Of a DNA stretch of 32,768 nt, positions 15,777 to 22,363 are shown one piece after another. Under the pieces are notes generated by a model, which saw only the letters and a list, made by a program, of their open reading frames with translations, ran no database searches and was not told where the DNA came from. Position numbers and translations under genes: made by a program. Each line of letters opens with the position of its first letter. Positions within the stretch are counted from its first letter, which is position 1. The stretch comes from Opitutaceae bacterium (lineage in GTDB: Bacteria; Verrucomicrobiota; Verrucomicrobiia; Opitutales; Opitutaceae), in NCBI GenBank assembly GCA_030648295.1, contig JAUSID010000176.1, positions 1 through 32,768 on the forward strand, given 5' to 3'.

Positions 15777-17147
15777 ATGAAAACCAACGTCCGCCTGCTG
15801 CTTGCGCTGCTCGGCTTGTCCGCCGCGCTGACCCTTCGCGCCGCCGAGCCCGCCAAACCGAACATCCTGCTCATCGTCTCCGATGACCAGGGTTATGCCG
15901 ACACCGGTTTTCAAGGCTCCAGGGATATTCCGACGCCGCACCTCGATAAGTTGGCCGCGGCCGGACTGCGGTTCACCAATGGCTACGTCACGCATCCCTT
16001 CTGCAGCCCGACGCGGGCCGGGTTGATGACCGGCCGGTACCAGCAGCGATTCGGCCACGAGCGGAATCCGTTCTACGATCCGAGCAACCGCGCCGAGGGA
16101 TTGCCGATGTCGGAGACGCTCCTTCCCGCCCACCTGCGGCGCGTCGGATACATGACGGGCTGGATTGGCAAGTGGCACCTTGGCGCTGCCCCGGAGTTCT
16201 CGCCGCTGAAACGCGGGTTTGTCGAAACCTATGGGTTCATTGGCGGCGGCCACCGTTACCGCGAGTGGACGGTGAACCCGGCCGTTGAATACACGGTGCC
16301 GATCGAGCGGAATGGCTCGCCCGCGCCGGTACCCGAGCATCTGACGGCAGCGTTGGGTGAGGAAGCCGCGGCGTTCGTCCGCCGCCACCGGGCGGAGCCG
16401 TGGTTCCTCTATCTCGCTTTCAATGCGCCGCACACGCCGAACGAACCGGCGCCGGAGCGGCTGGCGCGATTTGCGACGATCAAGGATCCGCTGCGCCAGA
16501 AGTATGCTGCGCAGGTCAGCCTGATGGATGACGCCGTCGGTGCCGCACTCACGGCGCTGCGCGACACCGGACAGGAGCGCCGCACGCTGGTGTTTTTCTT
16601 CAGCGACAACGGCGGGCCCGTCGGAATCAACGGCTCCAGCAATGAGCCGCTCCGCGGAGCGAAGGGTAGCGTCTACGAAGGTGGCGTGCGTGTTCCTTTT
16701 CTCGTGTCGTGGTCGGGACGCATTCCGTCGGGCCGCAGTGACGATCGCGTCGTCAGCTCCGTGGATGTGTTCGCCACCGCGCTGGCGGTTGCCGGGGCGC
16801 CGATGCCGGCGGATCGAAAATACGACAGCGTCAACCTGCTGCCCTTTCTCACCGGCGAAAAATCCGGCCAGCCGCACGAGCGGCTGTTCTGGCGCAACGC
16901 CGCACTGCTCGCGGTCCGCGAAGGAAACTGGAAGCTCGTGCGGCAGGCCGCCCAGCCGGATGAACTCTACGACCTCGCGACTGATATCGCCGAGTCCCGC
17001 AATGTCGCCGCCGCAAATCGCGACGTGGCCGCACGACTGGCCGCCGCGCTCGACGCCTGGAACAAGGAGCTGATCGCTCCCGTTTTCCCCGGCGCGCAGG
17101 GACGAAAGGGAAAAGCGAAAAGCGGGACGGCGAAAAAGAAAGAGTAG
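15777..17147 (+). CDS. Secreted arylsulfatase-type sulfatase
   Basis: A 456-residue S1-type sulfatase. The signal peptide (about 1-23, ending LRAAE) precedes 'KPNILLIVSDDQGYADTGF', where D36-D37 are metal ligands. The Cys-type active-site motif C76-S-P-T-R80 is followed by AGLMTGRYQQRFGHERN. Further conserved pieces are GWIGKWHLG, 'FLYLAFNAPHTPNEP' and 'FFFSDNGGP' (second metal site), then the small C-terminal domain with 'EGNWKLVRQ' and 'ELYDLATDIAESRNVA'. The size is typical of the family. The last 15 residues are strongly basic (RKGKAKSGTAKKKE). It needs formylglycine maturation by an enzyme not encoded here. Nearest relatives are usually called arylsulfatase A; the natural substrate is probably a sulfated carbohydrate, inferred from the neighbouring glycosidases. 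Confidence 0.95.
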   Translation: MKTNVRLLLALLGLSAALTLRAAEPAKPNILLIVSDDQGYADTGFQGSRDIPTPHLDKLAAAGLRFTNGYVTHPFCSPTRAGLMTGRYQQRFGHERNPFYDPSNRAEGLPMSETLLPAHLRRVGYMTGWIGKWHLGAAPEFSPLKRGFVETYGFIGGGHRYREWTVNPAVEYTVPIERNGSPAPVPEHLTAALGEEAAAFVRRHRAEPWFLYLAFNAPHTPNEPAPERLARFATIKDPLRQKYAAQVSLMDDAVGAALTALRDTGQERRTLVFFFSDNGGPVGINGSSNEPLRGAKGSVYEGGVRVPFLVSWSGRIPSGRSDDRVVSSVDVFATALAVAGAPMPADRKYDSVNLLPFLTGEKSGQPHERLFWRNAALLAVREGNWKLVRQAAQPDELYDLATDIAESRNVAAANRDVAARLAAALDAWNKELIAPVFPGAQGRKGKAKSGTAKKKE

Positions 17148-17214
17148 CGGAACGCGTGAGTCTTTCGCCAAGACCGAATCGATGACCAATCGACGCAGAT
17201 CATGGCGGTTCGTT

Positions 17215-17242
17215 CCTGGGAGCGCGGGCCTCCGGCCCGCAA
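17215..17242. repeat. Repeat family A, left half only
   Basis: CCTGGGAGCGCGGGCCTCCG followed by GCCCGCAA. The expected right arm is absent; a family D arm begins four bases later. Confidence 0.8.
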
Positions 17243-17245
17243 TGT

Positions 17246-17459
17246 CGTGGCAGCCGAGGTGACGAGGCTGGCGCTTTCGACTGATCGGATGCCAGCCTCC
17301 TTACCAGACGGGGTGAAAGCACATCAATTCCACCCCAGCGTGTCATTCTGAGCGTAGCGAAGAATCCAGCAGCGTGATCGCATGCGTGTATCCTGCTGGA
17401 TTCTTCGCTGGCGCTCAGAATGACCGGCTTTTCACACCGTCTCTTATGTCGGCTGCTAC
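17246..17459. repeat. Repeat family D, interrupted copy
   Basis: The left arm starts at about 17246 (GTGGCAGCCGAGGTGACGAG). The right arm is split: GCCAGCCTCCTTA at 17291-17303 and TTATGTCGGCTGCTAC at 17444-17459. Joined, these reproduce the uninterrupted right arm at 15635-15660 apart from two C-to-T changes. Confidence 0.8.
17304..17442. mobile_element. MITE-like 139-bp element inside a family D repeat
   Basis: Ends are inverted copies: AGACGGGGTGAAAGC (from 17306) and, read on the other strand from 17442, AGACGGTGTGAAAAGC (one mismatch, one indel). The flanks carry TTA (possibly CTTA) on both sides, consistent with target duplication. The centre is a long hairpin, TCATTCTGAGCGTAGCGAAG (17343 onward) against CTTCGCTGGCGCTCAGAATG (ending near 17422). 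It has no coding capacity, so a transposase would have to act in trans. Confidence 0.65.
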
Positions 17460-17486
17460 GCAAGGACGGCTCGCTGGCGCTCGCCG

Positions 17487-19388
17487 CTACTTTTTCGAGC
17501 CCGCCGTTCCCGCTTCGGACGCTTTCGGCATTCGATCGAAGGGCGGCATTTTTCCGCCGTGCACTTCGAGCAGCCGGCCGTGCGTCAACCGCGCGGCGTC
17601 CACAAGTTCCCGATACGGCTGGTCCGTCACATCGATGAACCCGATTGCGTAGTTCTCGCCATCGCTCCGTCCGGTCGCCGGTTGATCGAGCCACTGGAAC
17701 CAGTGGGCGCCGATCAGGGCCGGGTGCGCCGCCGCCTGCTCGACGTAATACCGATACGCCACACCGCGCTCCTCCTGGTTCATCGCTTGGACAAGTCCGG
17801 GCGCGAGGCCGCGCTCCGGCGCGCCGATGTGAAATTCGCCGATGAGCAGCGGCCGGCCGACGAGCGCGTGAATGCGCTCGAGCGCGGCGCGCGTCGGCGC
17901 GTTTCGGTAGATGTTCACGCTGAAAACGTCGAAGCCGCGCGTGATCGCGAGGAGATCGTCAAGCGGGCTGCCGCCGAACCGGATGCCGAGATTCAGGTGA
18001 TTGGGCGCGTGCCGGCGCGTCGCGGCATTGATCACGGCGAGATAGCGTTCGAACGCCGCAAGCACGAACGCTTTTCTCCGCTCCGGCGTGTCGCCCGTGG
18101 CGAGGTGTTCCTTGAGTCGCCGCTGCATCTCACCGGGACGTCCGGCGAGGATCAGGTTCACGAGCTGGCTTTCGCGATTCGGCCACGAGGGCTCGTTACC
18201 GATGAAGTAGCCGAGCAGGTAGCGATCGTCCTTCCTCGGGCCGAGCTGCGCCGCCGCAACCTCGTCGACGCGCCGCGGGAAATCCTCGGCATAAACGTCC
18301 GGCAGTCCCATCAACGACTCGGCACCGGCCCAGCCCCGCAGCATCTGGGCATACGGCACTCGCGGTTCGGTCGCGGCTTCGAGACTGCGCGGCCCCCAAT
18401 AGTGAATCGTGTTGATGCCCCAGGCACGCAATCGCTGGGTGGTGAAGTCCGCCCAATGGGATCGCGCCTCGCCACCGAACCGGCGCTGAAGATTCCAGGT
18501 GTAAAACGAACTTCCGCCCAGGCTGCTGCGTCCGCCGGGCTGAACCGCCGCGAGGTCGCGCGGAGGCAGCGCCGCGAACAGGTCCTCGCGCCCCTGTACC
18601 CGCGTACCGGACGCGGTGCCCACTCCGTTCATCCCGGACGAAAAGAAAAGGTGTCCCTCCGGACAGACGAACCACCACCGGCCGTCGATCTGCTCCACGC
18701 GAAAGAATCCGGTCGGCCGTGCCTTCGTATCCGGAAACCCACCATACGGGCATGCTGACGCCGGCGTGGCCTTCAACGTCCCTTCCTCCTCCGCCCACGC
18801 GGCTTTCAGCGCGCCGATGGTCCGCACTTTGCCCGGCCAATCCAGCGGGCGATACTGGCCGAACTCGTCAATCAATGGTTTGCCATCGAGCACCGCATCG
18901 CCGGGATCCGTTCTTGCGAGCGCGACCGAGCGCAATTCGAACGTGGGCCGGCCGACCGGCTGGCTCATCGCAACCGTGAGCCCGCGCACGCTGGTCGTCG
19001 GCCCATGGTTGCCGCCGATGTTGATCCAATAGGAGCTCCGCGGCTGGTTGTACGTCGCCGCGAGGTCGGCGGCATTTCCGGGCGGCTGCCGGTAGAATCG
19101 CAGCGGAATCGATGCGCGCACCCACACGCCGGCGAAAGGGCCGATCCGTTTTGAGAGGCGGCCAGTCGCTATATCGATCGTTAACTCGAACCGCTGCGAC
19201 GATGAAGCCCTGAATTCGAGGACGAGAAATTCGTATCCCGTCCAATCCGCCGGCAAACCAGGATCGAGCTCAGCGAGCGGCCATTTGTGCTCCGAGCGTG
19301 CACCGCCGAACTCAACGCGAATCGGCAGCGCGGCCGAGGCGACGCTGGCAGTGAACAGTGCGAGCAGCCACAGTATCGACGTTTTCAT
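17487..19388 (-). CDS. Secreted GH50-like (agarase-type) glycoside hydrolase
   Basis: A 633-residue exported glycosidase. Signal peptide about 1-19 (MKTSILWLLALFTASVASA). The N-terminal 180 residues look like a carbohydrate-binding beta-sandwich. The catalytic barrel starts around 'TGFFRVEQIDGRWWFVCPEG'. Likely catalytic acids of clan GH-A are E399 (GYFIGNEPSWPN, acid/base) and E518 (LLIGEFHIGAPERG, nucleophile). The stretch 'HWFQWLDQPATGRSDGENYA' then 'GFIDVTDQPYRELV' is very like the GH50 beta-agarase family. GH50 enzymes release neoagarobiose from agar. The assignment to the family is moderately sure; agar as substrate is not. It sits between two sulfatase genes, which fits a role in attacking a sulfated galactan or related polymer. 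The protein ends in GSKK. Confidence 0.85.
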   Translation of the reverse strand: MKTSILWLLALFTASVASAALPIRVEFGGARSEHKWPLAELDPGLPADWTGYEFLVLEFRASSSQRFELTIDIATGRLSKRIGPFAGVWVRASIPLRFYRQPPGNAADLAATYNQPRSSYWINIGGNHGPTTSVRGLTVAMSQPVGRPTFELRSVALARTDPGDAVLDGKPLIDEFGQYRPLDWPGKVRTIGALKAAWAEEEGTLKATPASACPYGGFPDTKARPTGFFRVEQIDGRWWFVCPEGHLFFSSGMNGVGTASGTRVQGREDLFAALPPRDLAAVQPGGRSSLGGSSFYTWNLQRRFGGEARSHWADFTTQRLRAWGINTIHYWGPRSLEAATEPRVPYAQMLRGWAGAESLMGLPDVYAEDFPRRVDEVAAAQLGPRKDDRYLLGYFIGNEPSWPNRESQLVNLILAGRPGEMQRRLKEHLATGDTPERRKAFVLAAFERYLAVINAATRRHAPNHLNLGIRFGGSPLDDLLAITRGFDVFSVNIYRNAPTRAALERIHALVGRPLLIGEFHIGAPERGLAPGLVQAMNQEERGVAYRYYVEQAAAHPALIGAHWFQWLDQPATGRSDGENYAIGFIDVTDQPYRELVDAARLTHGRLLEVHGGKMPPFDRMPKASEAGTAGSKK

Positions 19389-19400
19389 GACAGGTTGGAG

Positions 19401-19461
19401 CCTGGGAGCGCGGGCATCTTGCCCGCAACGGTTGAATGCGGGCGGGACGCCGCGCTTCCGG
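19401..19461. repeat. Palindromic repeat family A, compact pair
   Basis: Left arm CCTGGGAGCGCGGGCATCTT then GCCCGCAA; right arm from 19436, ATGCGGGCGGGACGCCGCGC then TTCCGG. The right arm has lost one base relative to other copies (GACGCCGCGC instead of GACGCCCGCGC). Confidence 0.8.
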
Positions 19462-19472
19462 ACGCGGCGGCG

Positions 19473-21035
19473 CTAGTCGTGCTTCGCAGCCTTCTCCCTC
19501 GGAGCCCGCTTTTCCCGCGGGCGCTTTTTGACCGGCGCATCGGCTGCGGCAGCAGGCGAATCATCCCATTTGGTCTGAACTCCCGGCATTATTGGCAGCG
19601 GCGCCGTTTGCGCGAGCCACGCCTCGAGCTGCCGGTTTAGCTCGGCCTGGATCTTCGCGTACTTCGGATCACCCGCGAGATTCATGTCCTCACGTGGGTC
19701 ACGCTGCATGTCGTAGAGTTCATACGGCGCCTCCGACCCGCGGCCGCGCGTCTGGATCAGCTTGAATTCGGGCGTCCGGATCATGCACGAGCCGCGCTCG
19801 GCGAACGCGCGGTTCTTCCAGCCCGCCGTGTTCCCGGCCACGAGCGGCGCGAGATCCATTCCCTGGAAACCGGGATCACGGGGCAGGGGGCGGCCAATCA
19901 GATTCATCAGTGTCGGCATGACATCGATGTTCTCGACGATTTCGTTGACGACTTTGCCGCGGTTGAATGTGGCCGCAGCCGGGTGGGACGCCGGCACTTT
20001 CATCAGCAGCGGAATCCGGCTCGAGCCCTCGTGCATCACGCCTTTGAACCAGCGGCCGTGATCGCCGAGCATGTTCCCGTGGTCGGCCGAGAAAATGATG
20101 ATCGTGTTTTCGTCCAGCCCGTCCTTCTTCAGCCGCGCGAGCAGCCGGCCGACGTTGTCGTCGACCATCTGAACCTTGGCGAAATAGGCCGCGGTCATGG
20201 CGCGAACGATCGCGGGGTCGGCCACCTCGTGCCGGTTGTCCGCCGTGCGTTTCGTGCCCGTGGAGGTTTTCTCCGGCAGCGGCGGGATGGGGACCTTCGC
20301 CGGATCGAACATCCGCCGGTACATCTCGACCAGCAGCGAGGGGCTGTGCGGCTCGAGGTAGCTGACGTACAGGAAAAACGGCCGCGAACGATCGCGTTTG
20401 TCGAGATATTCCTCGGCACGCGCCGTGGTCCAGAACACCTGCGTGTCCTCCGGTTGCACCTCGATCGTTGCGAGGTCCTTGCCGAGCGGATCGTCGGGAA
20501 ACGGACTCGAGCCCGGCATCTTCATCGCGTTGACGTCCTTGCCGTATTTGGCGCGGACGTGTTCGGGCCAGCGCGGAAGCTTGCCCGGTCCCTCGTTGCG
20601 ATCCGACCAGAAGTAGTCGAACCCGTAAGCGGGCCCGCGCGGACTGAAGTGCAGCTTGCCGCTGATCGCGGTCTCGTAGCCCTCTTTTTTCAAAATCGCC
20701 GGGAGCACGACCTGGCCGGGCAGCGGCGTGGCGTCCTCGCTGTTGTCGATCGCGCCGTGCACGTGGGCATAGCGGCTGGTGAAAAAGCTGTAGCGCGACG
20801 GTCCACAGATCGGCGCGACGGTGTAGGCGGTCGCGAATCGGGTGCCTTCGCGGGCGATGCGATCGAGGTTGGGGGTTTTGACGAGAGGATGTCCGGCGCA
20901 GCTCATGACGTTCCACCGCATCTCATCGACCATGATGAAAAGGATGTTCGGCGGTCGCGATCCGGCGGCGCCGGCGGCGAGCCGCGGCAGCGCAAAGAGC
21001 GTGAGGATCAGGACGAGACGGGCACCGGTGATCAT
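19473..21035 (-). CDS. Secreted sulfatase, choline-sulfatase-like subgroup
   Basis: A 520-residue S1-type sulfatase from the ATG at 21035, chosen because it begins a good signal peptide (MITGARLVLILTLFALPRLA, then AGAAG). Sequence further upstream is a repeat copy. 'PPNILFIMVDEMRWNVMSCA' gives the first metal ligand region (D37, followed by E38 rather than the usual D). The Cys-type motif C77-G-P-S-R81 is followed by YSFFTSRYAHVHGAIDN. Later conserved pieces: SGKLHFSPRGPAYGFDYFWS, 'FLYVSYLEPHSP', 'IFSADHGNMLGDHGRWFKG' and 'AYELYDMQRDPREDMNLAG'-like tail motifs. The last 20 residues are Arg/Lys-rich (KKRPREKRAPREKAAKH). The closest broad subgroup is choline-sulfatase/arylsulfatase-like; substrate unknown. 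It is divergent from the small secreted protein gene at 21213. Confidence 0.93.
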   Translation of the reverse strand: MITGARLVLILTLFALPRLAAGAAGSRPPNILFIMVDEMRWNVMSCAGHPLVKTPNLDRIAREGTRFATAYTVAPICGPSRYSFFTSRYAHVHGAIDNSEDATPLPGQVVLPAILKKEGYETAISGKLHFSPRGPAYGFDYFWSDRNEGPGKLPRWPEHVRAKYGKDVNAMKMPGSSPFPDDPLGKDLATIEVQPEDTQVFWTTARAEEYLDKRDRSRPFFLYVSYLEPHSPSLLVEMYRRMFDPAKVPIPPLPEKTSTGTKRTADNRHEVADPAIVRAMTAAYFAKVQMVDDNVGRLLARLKKDGLDENTIIIFSADHGNMLGDHGRWFKGVMHEGSSRIPLLMKVPASHPAAATFNRGKVVNEIVENIDVMPTLMNLIGRPLPRDPGFQGMDLAPLVAGNTAGWKNRAFAERGSCMIRTPEFKLIQTRGRGSEAPYELYDMQRDPREDMNLAGDPKYAKIQAELNRQLEAWLAQTAPLPIMPGVQTKWDDSPAAAADAPVKKRPREKRAPREKAAKHD

Positions 21036-21104
21036 GACGGAAGTTGCCGACGAGGATGGCCGCTGCGCCCCCGCGGCATCAATCCGGATCGTGGTGATTC
21101 CTGC

Positions 21105-21134
21105 ATTGCGGGCCAGACGCCCGCGCGCCCAGGA
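21105..21134. repeat. Repeat family A, single right arm
   Basis: ATTGCGGGCCAGACGCCCGC followed by GCGCCCAGGA. No partner arm within 100 bases. It lies upstream of the sulfatase start at 21035 and overlaps no supported gene. Confidence 0.75.
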
Positions 21135-21174
21135 TGCGTCATGCGCGAACCGCATTCGGTTCTCCAGCCCCTGA

Positions 21175-21200
21175 ATGGAGCCGCGGCGCCCCCGCCACGG
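21175..21200. repeat. Repeat family F, half copy
   Basis: ATGGAGCCGCGGCGCCCCCG then CCACGG, matching the left arm at 15446-15470 with few changes. It lies just ahead of the likely GTG start at 21213. Confidence 0.7.
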
Positions 21201-21212
21201 CCATTCGCTCGA

Positions 21213-22094
21213 GTGTTTCCATTTCGTGCCGCGGTTTGCGGCGCCCTCCTTATGGCGTTGCCCGCCGTGTTGCCGGCGGGCGAGGCCGCGATGGAAAAAC
21301 TGCCGCTGGTGGACTCACGCGATCCAAAGGTGTGGTCGACCGCCGAGTCCACGGTCCAGCCCACCCCCGCGCGTACGAAGATCGGCGATACGTCATGGTT
21401 ATGGCATGTGCAGGTCGACCATCTGGCGGGCGAACCGAAATATCCCATCGGTTGGCCGCGGCTCGCCCATTCGATTCCCGCCGGACCGCGCCGGGACTGG
21501 TCGGACTGGGAATTCCTGCACCTGTGGATCTACGTCGATACGCCGCGTGACGCTCTTCCGCGCGAGCCGGCCGGGCTCGGGCTGCACACGCCGGATCGCG
21601 CCGGCGCGTTCAACCGCCCGCTCACGGAGCTCCGGAAGGGTGAGTGGGTCGAACTCAAGCTTCCGCTCACGCAGATTCCGCGGCACCACGATGTGCGGCA
21701 GATTCAGTTTCATATCGCGGAGTCGAATTACCGGCACGGCGACATCGTCGATTTTTATATCAACGACCTCGCCTTGCTCCGGTATGCCACCCCCACGCTG
21801 CTCGGAGTCGCGGCGGAAAGTGCCGTGATGTTTGCCGACGCGCGTCAGATTCCGATCATGCTTCAGCTCGCCGGCGTGAAGCCGGCGCAGCATGCGGTGG
21901 TGGAATGCGAACTGCGCCGTGTCGGCAAGGTGTTCGCGCGCACCGGCGCGCATGCGCCTCGCGGAAACTTCCGAGTCGTGCTGGCGCCAGGATCCGCCGC
22001 CCTCGCTCCGGGCGATTACGAGATCAAGGCGCGGATTGCGGGCGCGCCAGCCATCACGGCGAAACTCCGGCTCGTCGAGTCGCCGTGGAAATAA
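21213..22094 (+). CDS. Small secreted beta-sandwich protein (sugar-binding-like), function unknown
   Basis: A 293-residue exported protein. The GTG at 21213 is chosen because it starts a compact signal peptide (MFPFRAAVCGALLMALPAVL, then PAGEA) directly after a repeat copy. An ATG at 21141, preceded by AGGA, is in frame and would add 24 residues encoded by the repeat. The mature protein reads as beta-strands: 'DTSWLWHVQVDHLAGEPKYP', 'WEFLHLWIYVDTPR', 'GEWVELKLPLTQIP', 'RQIQFHIAESNYRHGDIVDF' and 'YINDLALLRY', similar in style to galactose-binding or CBM-type sandwiches fused to secreted glycosidases. The second half (ALAPGDYEIKARIAG) looks Ig-like. I do not recognise a named family. It lies 269 bases upstream of the DUF4091-like gene on the same strand and may work with it. 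Confidence 0.7.
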   Translation: MFPFRAAVCGALLMALPAVLPAGEAAMEKLPLVDSRDPKVWSTAESTVQPTPARTKIGDTSWLWHVQVDHLAGEPKYPIGWPRLAHSIPAGPRRDWSDWEFLHLWIYVDTPRDALPREPAGLGLHTPDRAGAFNRPLTELRKGEWVELKLPLTQIPRHHDVRQIQFHIAESNYRHGDIVDFYINDLALLRYATPTLLGVAAESAVMFADARQIPIMLQLAGVKPAQHAVVECELRRVGKVFARTGAHAPRGNFRVVLAPGSAALAPGDYEIKARIAGAPAITAKLRLVESPWK

Positions 22095-22160
22095 CCGATC
22101 CCTGAATGAGTCCGATCCCACACTTCAGTCCTATTTCATCCCGGATACGTGGCCTTCTGA

Positions 22161-22223
22161 CCCGGGGCGCGGGCTTCCGGTCCCCTTCAAAACATTGCGG
22201 GCGAGACGCCCGCGCTCCCAGGG
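22161..22223. repeat. Repeat family A, one diverged and one good arm
   Basis: Right arm ATTGCGGGCGAGACGCCCGC then GCTCCCAGGG (22194-22223) is well conserved; the left arm CCCGGGGCGCGGGCTTCCGG then TCCCC (22161-22185) is diverged. Confidence 0.75.
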
Positions 22224-22363
22224 CGGACAGGCTCCTCATGACACGATCCATGAGATTGTTGCTTTCTTGCGCGCAAATTCATTGGTGGGAAAACCGTCGG
22301 TCGAAATTTCCCCTGCTCCATTCTCCCTGCTCCCTTCTCGTGCCAGGAGCGGCGCACCACAAC

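Larger units (their letters stand above)
17148..17486. other. Gap with a nested repeat insertion
   Basis: 339 bases between convergent genes. No gene. It holds a half copy of family A, then a family D repeat interrupted by a small element with terminal inverted repeats. Confidence 0.7.

Noticed and set aside
15279-17486. Insertion sequence carrying the second sulfatase gene between D repeats
   Set aside because: D repeats also occur without the gene in between and differ in completeness. There is no transposase, and the repeats look like independent palindromic elements.
21036-21155. Upstream extension of the third sulfatase by 40 residues
   Set aside because: The extension is encoded by a family A repeat arm and would bury the signal peptide in the protein. 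The ATG at 21035 starts the leader directly.
19983-21212. N-terminal extension of the small secreted protein into the region antisense to the sulfatase gene
   Set aside because: The frame is open by chance opposite the sulfatase gene. The signal peptide begins only after 21213 (or 21141).
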